A stretch of DNA of 64,000 nucleotides from Diphasiastrum complanatum (lineage: Eukaryota > Streptophyta > Lycopodiopsida > Lycopodiales > Lycopodiaceae), in the NCBI GenBank assembly GCA_029204225.1, contig CM055094.1:12743314-12807313 (forward strand). Direction: 5' to 3'. The notes beneath the pieces are model-generated. The model worked only from the letters and a program-made list of their open reading frames with translations. It did not search any database and was not told where the DNA came from. Positions 22,001 through 28,592 of this stretch are shown here, piece by piece. Both the position numbers and the translations under genes were made by a program. Every line of letters begins with the position of its first letter. The first letter of the stretch is position 1.

Positions 22001-24415
22001 GAGTTAATCAAACTTTGGAAAACATGCTTAGGGCGTATGTGAGTGAAAAGCAAATGCAATGGGAACGTTACCTACCATTGTTGGAGTTTGCCTATAATGA
22101 TAAAAAGAATGCATCTACGAAGATGAGTCCTTTTGAGCTAAACTATGGTATTAGACCAGCCAGTCCAATTGTTCTAGGTATGCCTCATAAGACACCTAGT
22201 GCTATGGAATTTCTAACTCACATGCAACAAATGTTGGAGTTAGCAAAGGAAAATGTAAGAGCGGCGATGGGTCGGGCAAAGACTTATGCCGATCTAGATC
22301 GTACACCAAGAGAGTTCGAGGATGAACAGGTCAACAGGACGTGTCATATGCTCATTGGGACACTTGGTCCAATGTATGAGCGACACGTGTCAGACAATCT
22401 ACCTACTAGCTTGCCTATGGGTCAGGGTACCTCCAAGTGGCAAGTGTCGACTATGCATGGAGTTTTCCATGTGTCGATGTTAGGATGTGTCAAGGTTAAG
22501 GGGTGCTTGAGGGGATATAGTGTGAGCCATGCCAAGCATTCCCTATCTTATTCCTATGCAACTATGGTTGGGAGGAGACTTGCAGCAGAGCTCTCATGTT
22601 TGCTTGTTTTTCTATGTACATTTACGTGAGATTAATAAAGTGATGAATTTGTTGGGTACTTCTCCGTATTTACTTAGGGTTTTGTGAGCTTGTGTGCAAC
22701 AATATATTGTTGTTTTGTCGATTTCTGAAAGGCATTTGACTATGTTCCGAGACATCTACTTATACAGAGGTTATGTGACCTTGGTTCATCCACTGACATA
22801 GTGTGGTAGTCATGGCACTCTATGAGCAGGTTTGGGGCTATTTCAGGTCAGATGCAGGTTTATCCCAGTTGGTGAGGAGCACTATCGGGGTGAAGCAGGG
22901 TTGCTCCCTCTCTCCCACTCTCTTTGGTTTGTTTATCAATCAGCTTGAGCATGTTATCGATCAGGAGGGTGATATCGGCTGGGTGACACTCTTATATCCA
23001 CTTTATTAAATGTGGACGATGTGACATTAGTTTCGTCTTCAGCAAAGGGATTATAGAGACATCTAGATAGACTACATTCATTTGGGGATAGATGGGGTCT
23101 GACGGTACATACCAGGAAGACTTAGATCATGATCTTTAACACCTCTAGGGCCTTTATGCAATGATAGATTTTTACTCTAGATGGCCAGCCTTTGGAGATT
23201 GTCTCCTCCTACACATATTTGGGCACAGTTTTCACAGGTCCTAAGTTCAGCATGAGACAGGCAGCGGCAGCTAGGGTGAGGAAAGGTCATGCATCTTTGG
23301 TTAGTCTTGAGCGTTTCTGTTTCCAGAAGTATATTCGGAGAGCAAGTTATTTGACATTATGGTATCACCTATTGTTATGTATGCTACAAAGATGTGGTGT
23401 ACAAGACTACCTGAGTCAGAGTGGGCCAGTGTTTCTCAGTTACAAACTACTATGCTTTCATGCATTATTCGAGCATTGCATGCACCCAATAGAACCCCAA
23501 AGAGCACCAAAACATAGTGCTAAGCTATTTGGTTCATTGATTAAAGACCACTAACATTGCCAATTTTGTAGTGAACTATATTAAGCCATCCAGTTATACA
23601 GTCTTTCATCTACTCCCTCCGGCAAAATCAAAGTCCTCCCTTAATCTGGAAGTAAAAAAGTTTATAATGTGTATTGCAGGTCTATATAGAGAAATGATCT
23701 TGCCACCAGATGTACAAACTGGCAATCACTCAAGCAAGATCATATTTGATTGCTAGAAGAACAACTTCAACATTTGAGATCTTTGAGAACAAGTGACCTG
23801 CTTTAATTTGTAGGCCATCAAAATCATGAGTTGGATCTGATGTTGAGTTCTAGATGATGTGCTTAAATTTCTTACGTTTTTCTAGGTTGTGCTCATACCT
23901 GTTACATGTTGGCTTATGGCAGGTGATGCAATATATGATTTTGTCATTTTATACATAGACGTTTTCAAGGGTGATGAAGAGCTATTCAAGCTTTTCTTGA
24001 AAAGTTATGAACTAACTTTGTCAAAGGATGAGATTGAACCTACAAAAAGCTTATCAAATGAAGCATCTGACAAGGCTGTCACCAATTGCATGTGCCCCTC
24101 ATATCGAGCAATGTAAGAAGAAAAATAAGACACTGATTCCGTTCACTCAAAAAGTTTTTCTGAAAAAATCTAACCACTCTTTCTTTGAGCTTTCAAACAA
24201 AAATAAATAATTACATGTATGCTCCTAATTATAATGAAATTTTGCATGAATGAAATAGGTGTTACTGCTTATTGTACAAGTATGATGCAATGGGCGCGAT
24301 TTTCGAATTGAGGCCTGAACTGAAAACTGTCAGCTCCTTGAAAGAACTAGAGGAAAAGTTCTGGGGTCCATTGAACCAATTCAGTGATCCAGCTGTGTCT
24401 CAAAGCTCTTTGTAA
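2..24415 (+). CDS. JMJ21: JMJ21-like F-box/JmjC protein, C-terminal kinase-fold part (5' truncated by window)
   Basis: Eight exons join in one open frame: <2-31, 127-210, 352-710, 3437-3772, 12715-12796, 12915-13164, 23923-24112 and 24259-24415. They total 1488 nt, or 495 codons plus TAA. All introns are GT-AG and all phases match. The peptide resembles the region that follows the JmjC domain in Arabidopsis JMJ21 (At1g78280) as I remember it, a family with F-box, JmjC and a C-terminal aminoglycoside-phosphotransferase/kinase-like fold. Visible kinase-like marks are a beta3-type lysine (YAIKIYL, residue 20), HMDLMDDN (D315, N320) and LDFGD (D374). The F-box and JmjC exons must lie left of the window. 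Introns 3, 4 and 6 are 2.7, 8.9 and 10.8 kb and carry transposons. For exon 5 I chose the donor at 12797 (GAG|GTAGAA) because the donor at 12846 would put the next exon out of phase. Substrate and activity are unknown. Family call is strong, exact function weak. Confidence 0.85.
711..3436 (+). other. Intron 3 of the JMJ21-like gene
   Basis: Donor is GTAAGT at 711 and acceptor is ATGCAG ending at 3436. I see no coding homology, clear transposon protein or long repeat here. Short ORFs on both strands look like chance. Confidence 0.75.
4090..4179 (+). repeat. 45-bp direct tandem duplication
   Basis: Two adjacent 45-bp units (4090-4134 and 4135-4179), each starting GATG(T/C)CA and containing TTGGGTCAT(G/A)ACTTTTGCA. 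They differ at several positions, so the duplication is not recent. Confidence 0.75.
4428..4492. repeat. Cluster of short perfect inverted repeats
   Basis: TTTGAGAC and GTCTCAAA (4428-4449) form an 8-bp stem with a 6-nt loop. ACATTTGAAA (4451-4460) pairs with TTTCAAATGT (4476-4485). GTTTCAAA and TTTGAAAC (4475-4492) form a near-continuous palindrome. The cluster may be a remnant terminus of a foldback element; no function is implied. Confidence 0.6.
6036..6048 (+). other. Primer-binding site of gypsy A (initiator tRNA-Met type)
   Basis: TGGTATTAGAGCC lies two bases after the CA that would end the 5' LTR. It differs at one base from the usual plant site TGGTATCAGAGC, which is complementary to the 3' end of initiator tRNA-Met. 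The preceding LTR end reads CTTACA. Confidence 0.7.
6501..7028 (+). pseudogene. Gypsy A aspartic protease region (broken)
   Basis: Two open stretches in the same frame (6501-6716 and 6762-7028) are separated by a TAG. The first contains [12 protein letters not shown], matching the retroviral-type aspartic protease active site; the usual VDSGATHNF has D in place of S here. The second contains DIVLGRDWL, the typical distal protease motif (usually LGxxWL). This is the N-terminal end of a Ty3/gypsy Pol polyprotein. The TAG and the altered active-site neighbour suggest an inactive copy. The gene sits inside intron 4 in the sense direction of the host gene. Confidence 0.75.
7113..8020 (+). pseudogene. 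Gypsy A reverse transcriptase (broken)
   Basis: The stretch is open from 7113 to a TGA at about 7737 and reopens in the same frame to 8096. Ty3/gypsy RT landmarks occur in order: a proline-rich approach with [63 protein letters not shown], the catalytic FLDDILVYS, then YLGHII and [11 protein letters not shown]. Homology stops after MTNLLASGK, just where RNase H should begin, because a second LTR-type repeat starts at about 8033. One nonsense codon and the truncation make it a pseudogene. Confidence 0.85.
8033..8880 (+). repeat. LTR-type repeat with internal tandem modules (copy 1)
   Basis: Starts TGTTACAACC exactly where gypsy A RT homology ends. It shares with the LTR at 18814 the string ATGGCTAAGTCA and the modules CATATGCTCACT, GGACACTTGGT and TATGAGTGACACATGTCA. 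A block beginning near GAGCCTCT and running through TGACCTCCTAAAAAG occurs twice (about 8174-8244 and 8450-8530). The 3' part (8620-8880) is shared with 11405-11665. The right edge is approximate. Confidence 0.6.
8881..11404 (+). other. Non-coding interior between two related LTR-type repeats
   Basis: No open frame with recognisable homology in about 2.5 kb, only short chance ORFs on both strands. It is flanked by the shared blocks at 8620-8880 and 11405-11665, as expected of a non-autonomous LTR element (LARD type). A degenerate repeat near 11230-11400 contains TAGTCT(T/C)ATGGTGGCA twice. I found no convincing primer-binding site. Confidence 0.4.
11405..11665 (+). repeat. LTR-type repeat (copy 2, partial)
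   Basis: Collinear with 8620-8880. Shared strings include GGCAAGTGT, GCATGGAGTTGGCCATGTGT, GGGTTAAGG(G/A)GTGCTTGAGGAT, AAGTGAGCCTAGAGAGAGGC and GGAGTCTGACT. The upstream half present in copy 1 is missing. Confidence 0.6.
13171..13228 (+). repeat. (CT)n microsatellite inside the intron 6 donor region
   Basis: 58 bp of pure CT begins six bases after the exon 6 donor. The donor string GGTAAGATCT occurs again at 13229, right after the tract, so the microsatellite is bracketed by two donor-like sites. Confidence 0.95.
13313..13482 (+). repeat. Compound (CT)n-(CA/CGCA)n microsatellite
   Basis: CT runs from 13313 to 13397, then alternates into CA/GCAC units up to about 13482. No LINE 3' hairpin is next to this tract, unlike several other GA/CT tracts in the window. 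Confidence 0.95.
13530..13790 (+). pseudogene. LINE ORF1 fragment
   Basis: Broken frames give SWGAVLKKG and, after a stop and frame change, ALNIRV followed by [19 protein letters not shown]. This matches the ORF1 at 59823-60725 (ALNVRIRG, DAKKFLAGDF) and the fragment near 16600-16720 ([18 protein letters not shown]). ORF1 of plant LINEs encodes a nucleic-acid-binding protein that accompanies the RNA. Stops and frameshifts make it non-functional. It is followed at once by a 3'-end fragment of the same family, so most of ORF2 is missing between them. Confidence 0.65.
13800..14315 (+). mobile_element. LINE 3' end fragment with hairpin and (CTT)n tail
   Basis: Begins with the C-terminus of ORF2: [10 protein letters not shown] is identical to the same stretch in the minus-strand copy at 61152-61655. 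An out-of-frame [12 protein letters not shown] follows. The 3' end has a hairpin at 14245-14274 (ATGCC, TATT loop, GGCAT), then TTAATAAA and a CTTCTT tail (14288-14315). Frames are broken. Orientation is plus. Confidence 0.75.
14331..15965 (+). pseudogene. LINE copy B: ORF1 N-terminus and ORF2 endonuclease, degenerate
   Basis: Starts right after the CTT tail of the preceding LINE. Near 14450, [13 protein letters not shown] looks like the basic start of ORF1. From 14885 a broken frame gives [10 protein letters not shown], then later HGLIILNGL and [14 protein letters not shown], collinear with the endonuclease of LINE C ([26 protein letters not shown]). This is an APE-type endonuclease, which nicks target DNA for target-primed reverse transcription. 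The region ends near HNKWYDNDC at about 15940, where a GA tract and an inverted LINE tail interrupt it. Many stops. Confidence 0.7.
15971..16120 (-). mobile_element. Inverted LINE 3' tail (hairpin plus (CT)n)
   Basis: On the minus strand the order is hairpin (16085-16056), TTAATAAAG, then a 75-bp CT tract (16045-15971). The outer stem is GTCTT/AAGAC and the inner stem is GCACCC/GGGTGC, a fully paired replacement of the ATGCC/GGCAT stem in other copies. Sequence upstream on the minus strand (to about 16370) is probably 3' UTR; I see no coding there. Confidence 0.7.
16380..16870 (+). pseudogene. LINE C ORF1 (coiled coil plus RNA-binding part)
   Basis: The open frame from 16380 gives [19 protein letters not shown], heptad-like and probably coiled coil, as in LINE ORF1 trimers. 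After a frame change near 16620 the sequence continues with [25 protein letters not shown] and FRDEDF, collinear with the ORF1 at 59823-60725 (DAKKFLAGDF, TLVIRF) and its FLDEDL end. Frameshifts and stops mean it is not functional. Confidence 0.65.
17030..18813 (+). pseudogene. LINE C ORF2: APE-type endonuclease and start of RT
   Basis: The longest open part is 17274-18551 (425 codons). It shows the endonuclease landmarks [21 protein letters not shown] (N and D of the AP-endonuclease fold), [18 protein letters not shown] and the final SDH (LSDHIFLRL). The usual endonuclease start (FWNxxG) is visible out of frame near 17030. After a TGA at 18551, other frames read IIHPIYKSG and PGNYR, the start of non-LTR RT. 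The frame is then cut at 18813 by gypsy B. Stops in RT indicate a dead copy. Confidence 0.8.
18814..19300 (+). repeat. 5' LTR of gypsy B
   Basis: Shares the region 19016-19290 with the 3' LTR (strings CATATGCTCA, GCCAAGTGGCAAGTGT, TTAAGGGGTGCTTGAGGGGA, TATAGTGTGAGCC). It carries two copies of the CATATGCTCA-type module (about 19037 and 19098). The 3' LTR has further sequence after GTGAGCC that is missing here. Confidence 0.7.
19304..19866 (+). pseudogene. Gypsy B gag
   Basis: Two overlapping frames (19304-19501 and 19480-19866) together resemble the Ty3/gypsy capsid region: [13 protein letters not shown], then [32 protein letters not shown] and a basic tail rich in K, R and Q. Gag forms the virus-like particle. 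One frameshift at about 19490 breaks it, and no complete CCHC knuckle is visible in the part that remains. It follows the truncated LTR with no leader. Confidence 0.7.
20110..20980 (+). pseudogene. Gypsy B protease remnant and RT palm
   Basis: Near 20113 a frame reads [14 protein letters not shown], a damaged aspartic protease site (normally DSGAS). [10 protein letters not shown] near 20315 is its distal motif. The sequence then jumps to [16 protein letters not shown] and the catalytic FVDDIL (20424-20609), so the RT fingers are deleted. The frame continues with [29 protein letters not shown] (20644-20976). Stops and the deletion make it inactive. Confidence 0.75.
20904..21235 (+). pseudogene. 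Gypsy B RNase H
   Basis: [20 protein letters not shown] opens the domain (first catalytic D). It is followed by [20 protein letters not shown] (catalytic E), [10 protein letters not shown] and FTDHDIL (catalytic D), ending in [12 protein letters not shown]. RNase H removes the RNA template during reverse transcription. A TAG follows at about 21225. Landmark residues are kept although neighbouring domains are broken. Confidence 0.8.
21340..22330 (+). pseudogene. Gypsy B integrase
   Basis: The N-terminal zinc domain is visible in 21340-21747 ([28 protein letters not shown]). After a frameshift the core runs from 21781 with [47 protein letters not shown] and [13 protein letters not shown]. The last part ([10 protein letters not shown], then [15 protein letters not shown]) stops abruptly at about 22329, where 3' LTR sequence begins. 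The end of integrase and the polypurine tract are missing. Confidence 0.8.
22329..22701 (+). repeat. 3' LTR of gypsy B (left part missing)
   Basis: Starts inside the module ACGTGTCATATGCTCATTGGG and ends GTGTGCAACA. It is collinear with 19016-19290 of the 5' LTR, then continues about 180 bp further through AATAAAGTGATGAATTTG, a possible polyadenylation region. Confidence 0.75.
22702..23485 (+). pseudogene. LINE C ORF2, rest of RT and post-RT region
   Basis: Resumes with CCFVDF, a stop, then [30 protein letters not shown] follows (22803-23009). The catalytic box is damaged ([11 protein letters not shown], where intact copies have LLYADDVVLVS), and 23192-23554 has [20 protein letters not shown] and [13 protein letters not shown]. 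These are collinear with the minus-strand LINE at 62225-63934. Several stops and frameshifts. Homology ends at [10 protein letters not shown], near 23485. Confidence 0.8.
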
Positions 24416-27186
24416 AGGATAAGCATTTGACAAGTTTCTTATATTTCTACTGCTTATAGTTGGTGGAGAGCTGAGTTCTACTTTCTGAATCTCGAGATTA
24501 TTAACCATGGTGCTCATCAACCTGAAAACGAAAGTTCTTGAAGGGACGGTCTTTATCTAGACGAATGAAACAAATTCAATCTGAAGTTTGTAAGGGATAG
24601 TTGCATGCCCTTTATATTGTTAGAATTTGGGGTTCACATGTACTAACTACTTTATCAATAGATCTTCGAGAAAAAGACAGGCATACCTTTGTTTCCGAAT
24701 AAAATTCAGCTTAGTCATCAAAGAAGATCATGGAAATCAGCTCTTTGCACGAAATTCAAACTCAGATATTGGAAAGTTCCTTGTAGAGGTGAGCTGATCA
24801 AGTGCAAAATTCACAATTATAGCAAAGAATGTTTTTGCTGAACGTGGTCTCATGCCATCAAAAGTTGTGCAAAGCGACCTCAGAATTCACCTATTCACCA
24901 CATTCTTGAAGTGAAGGACATTCTGTAAGTTGTTCTGTTCTACAAACCTTAGCCTGCCTCATATCAGCTACTTAACTGCTTAGATATTCATGACAAAAAT
25001 TGCTAATATCAACAATTTTGTTAATTGCAGACTCCCATTTATGCAGATGAAAAAAGTGAGCCAACCTATGTTATCTTGTCACTGGTAGCACATTTGTTAT
25101 GATGTTAATGTCACCATGCACACAAGAATTTTGGCAGAAACTATCATTATCATTGAGCTACAAATTTAACATAAAATCTATTAGTTGTAAGTTTTAACAT
25201 ATCTAGTAAGATGAGAAATGGCAAAATGTCCTGTTCTTGTAATCCTATTGAACTTCTTAAAGATTTCTGCCACACATCATAATTTGTGAATGCTCCTCTC
25301 GATTACAAATTTGCTGGAACAGGCAACTAGGATGACAATTATGGACAAAAAATTGTATGTGCAAAATCTTGCAGATATTGAACTAAAACCGTTTTGACTT
25401 TAACTTTCACGGTTGCAGCAAATTTATCCAAAAAGAAGGCCCTTGATGTTTGTCGCTCAAAATGAATGCAGCATAGAGAAGTTTCTCTGCACAAATGTCA
25501 GACCCTTGCATCCAACCGATTCAAAATTTCACAACTGGGAAGCCTGCTGCAGATTTGTTGTTTGTTCTTCATAGTATGAATTGCTTGAAGATCACATCCA
25601 GCTTCCAGTTTATCTGCCCTCCTCACAGACCAGTGACTCATTATTAAAATCTTGTGGTTTTTTATGTATCCTTAAAGGCCCCTAAAGGCATCCCTATAAA
25701 GCTCTAAATCCCCCCCAAAAAAATTCAAAATTTATAATTTTTTTAGTGTATAAAAAAGAACAATTTTTTTTTGGCCTTATTCCAGAACGGGCAATTATTA
25801 TTTAGACTATTCTTTCTAGTACTTGTCATATACTACATGCTTGCATCTATCGCCATAAGAAATTATCAAAGGGCCTTTCATGAACATGTTGCCACTGTCT
25901 TATGTAGGGTAGGCTTATTAAGATCAAACAAGCATTCAATGAATAATTAAATTTTTTCTGCTTTGAAAATGTTGACATTACTTCTGACTTTAGCCCTTTT
26001 TGCTCGATGCATTTAACCTATTTATCAGTAGTTTGATATTAAAGATAGGAAAAGTATATCTTACATGTACGTGGATTGTTTTCCTGGTTTCTGGTCATTT
26101 TAGTTGATCAAGAAGCCATAAAGTTAATGGGGTTCTGAATAGTAGTTTTTGTATTTCCAACAACTTTAAGTGGTCATATCTAACATCCAAAAGAGCATTA
26201 TGACAGCCATAAAAAATTGGATTGAAATAATCCATTTTCTTTAGCACTTTGGTACTCAAGAACTTCCATATTCAAGTACTCTTGGACATGTCAAAACCCA
26301 TAAAAGATTGTCATGTTATTCATGGTATTGTATACCCACATTTGGAGTGTCCATTTTCTTTGGCACGTGTGTGCAACACAGGCATATTTGACACAAAAAT
26401 CAAAATCAACATATTTTTGCGTTTTTAATAAAATTTTAGTGTTTCAACAGAAAAAAAATTTTGCTCAATAAGGAGGCCTTAACTTTGGCTTCTCTCACTG
26501 GTTGTGCACCTCTGTTCTACATCTTCGTCCTATGCTTATTGTATTCTTTTATAATTTTAACATAACAATAGTCCTCCCTAATAGTGCTCATGGTTGAAAG
26601 TTGAGGTTCTTTACAAAACAATGTCGCAATTTTATTTTCTTCATTAGCTCTATGTCGCATAACAATAGGCCTCCCTAATAGTGCCAATGGCCAAAAGCTA
26701 ACGTTCTTCACAAAATATTGTCGCAATTTCATTTTGTACACTAGCCCTATTGACTTCTTTAAATTTGATGGGTAAACCATGCAAGCTAGAGACACAGATA
26801 CTTTAAATCATGTGAAGAATAATTCTACCAGTGCATGATTTTGCCTCTTTGGAGAGTATGTATAGTAATTGTGTCCTTACCACTAAAAAATGATACCTAA
26901 TGAATAGGACATGAAAACATGTCAATTGATATATCAAAAAGTTGTGGCTTTTAATAAGGAGAAGCTCTAGCTAACAAGTTCTTCAACTTTTGAATTAAAT
27001 GATTGTTACAAATTTAAAATGGTTTTCAATATGTGAGAGGTCCATGATAATGTAATGGAGTGTCAACATTGTCCATCTATCAAATGGCAGTTGATGCAGT
27101 AAATTCCACCTTGTTGCAAAGGCAAGGTTAGTTAAATTTTCTCAGGTTGGGTTTGTGCTTGAAATTATTCAAGCAAGATAACATTA
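24416..27186. other. Downstream of the JMJ21-like gene: 3' UTR and non-coding
   Basis: After the TAA at 24413 I see no further exon. Several AATAAA-like strings occur but none can be chosen as the poly(A) signal. No coding homology on either strand; one 97-bp tandem duplication is listed separately. Confidence 0.6.
26561..26754. repeat. 97-bp tandem duplication
   Basis: Copies at 26561-26657 and 26658-26754, both starting CATAACAATAG(T/G)CCTCCC and both containing TTCACAAAA or TTTACAAAA and TGTCGCAATTT(T/C)ATTTT. They are moderately diverged. Confidence 0.8.
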
Positions 27187-27570
27187 GGGTGTTTTCACAC
27201 CACATTGTCTGGCAAATCCCGAATTTAAAATGGAGACCATTGGTCCAAGGAGGAAAAATGGGTCTCTTTCCCCTTGGGGCCCCCTTTCATACTTAGCTTG
27301 AGTTGCCACCATGTGGCATATGAGATGACTTGGGACCCATGCCACGTAGGGTTTGGGAACATTGCCCGACATGTGAGCAATTTCACAAAAATGAATCAAT
27401 ATATTGTAGGGTTCAAATTGGCCAATTAGATTGTGGCCATTCATTTGGCACTTGCCAACCAAGTCTTAAAGGAGGGTGGTCCATTGCTCGTCAACTCGCC
27501 AAAATTATAAAAAATGGGCGGGAATTCAAAGGGCTAAGCAAAAGGACTTGCCCGTAGTCTAAAACCACCC
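27187..27570. mobile_element. PIF/Harbinger (Tourist-like) MITE
   Basis: A 384-bp unit flanked by TTA on both sides (27184-27186 and 27571-27573), the usual PIF/Harbinger target duplication. The left end is GGGTGTTTTCACACCAC and the inverted right end reads GGGTGGTTTTAGACTAC, giving imperfect terminal inverted repeats of about 16 bp. No transposase inside. The call rests on ends and duplication only. Confidence 0.65.
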
Positions 27571-27726
27571 TTAGTCTATACCATGTCGGGCATGGATGTA
27601 ATTCCAAACAAAGTAGAAGCATATGAGGGCCAAGCTTTTGGCCAACAAAGAGAGCTAATTAGACATCTCTTTCATCTAGAAATTGAGATTTTATTGTAAA
27701 ATAGGAGATATTTGGATTGATTGATT

Positions 27727-27730
<4 letters not shown>

Positions 27731-27786
<56 letters not shown>

Positions 27787-27789
27787 GTG
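27731..27789. repeat. (GT)n microsatellite
   Basis: About 58 bp of GT with one GC interruption near the end, preceded by (TTGA)n-like TTGATTGATTGATT. Confidence 0.95.
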
Positions 27790-28592
27790 AATCTAACAAA
27801 TCTAAACAAAATCGAACATTATCGCAAAATATAAAAAAGTAGGATTCCTAAAGTCAATAGAATTTGTACAGAGTCATCGCAGTCAAAAATACCATTTTGA
27901 TATAATCTAAACCAACAAAAGCTTGGAGTTGAGCAGGATATGCTCACCTGCGTCCATCCATAACAACAAACATGTTCGAACAGAGAAATTTTTGTGAATA
28001 CTACAAGTGTCTACACATATCCAGAGTTGTTATCTAATTCACAATAGTAGTCATTACCGAGTTAGGTGACTCTAATCTTCTCCATAGTATGAGTATAAAG
28101 TCAGGCATTGTTTATGTTTTACTCAGTTATAACATTGAAAGTGTCGTAATAACTATATATAGAGACACATGTTTGTACATACATATACATGTCTAAAGTG
28201 CAATAAAAATGTTTAAAAGTGACAACGTATAGATAACAAAACAACAAGTACCTACAACTTCTTGTAGGTAAGTGAAACGAAAAATAAGATGCTTGCTTAT
28301 ATGTAACAAAGAAGTATCAAGTAATGATCTTGAAGTCGGCTAGCAAGAATTTTCAAAATAAACACAATTTTTTTATAAATCTGCATATAAAAAAGCCCAT
28401 GGTCGTAGTAAGTGTATCTCGAACATGGAAGCACCACCATCATTGTTGGGAGTTTAAAGAACAAGCTTCAAGTCCCTTGTTGCAAGTTTTAACCTTTTAG
28501 TCTTTCATATGCCACCGTTCTCGTACAACAAGTAGATGTTCTTGGGCTAGGAGACTCTAGTAGTATTTATAGTCATAGTATAAAGTCAAACA
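27790..28592. other. No gene seen
   Basis: AT-rich sequence without recognisable coding or repeat structure. It may contain the decayed end of the minus-strand gene to its right. Confidence 0.5.

Larger units (their letters stand above)
18814..22701 (+). mobile_element. Ty3/gypsy retrotransposon B, internally deleted, inserted in LINE C
   Basis: Begins TGTCACATGT and ends GTGTGCAACA, flanked by GTATA (18809-18813) and ATATA (22702-22706), a 5-bp target duplication with one mismatch. Order: LTR, gag, protease, RT, RNase H, integrase, LTR. The 5' LTR lacks its right end and any primer-binding site. The 3' LTR lacks its left half and is fused to integrase at about 22329. RT lacks its N-terminal half. 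Confidence 0.85.
16330..23485 (+). mobile_element. LINE copy C, nearly full length, split by gypsy B
   Basis: Order is ORF1 (16380-16870), ORF2 endonuclease (17030-18550), start of RT (18560-18813), gypsy B insertion (18814-22701), rest of RT and post-RT region (22702-23485). Joining 18813 to 22707 after removing one copy of the 5-bp duplication gives a continuous reading across the RT motif. Homology ends near 23485 without the ORF2 zinc knuckle or 3' tail, so the 3' end is lost. Confidence 0.8.
13165..23922 (+). other. Intron 6 of the JMJ21-like gene, 10.8 kb, nested retrotransposons
   Basis: Donor is GGTAAGATC at 13165 and acceptor is ATGGCAG ending at 23922; a glycine codon is split (G|GT). 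Contents in order: two CT microsatellites, LINE ORF1 fragment, LINE 3' end, LINE endonuclease fragment, inverted LINE tail, and a near-full LINE split by a gypsy element. The last 435 nt (23486-23922) show nothing recognisable. Confidence 0.8.
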
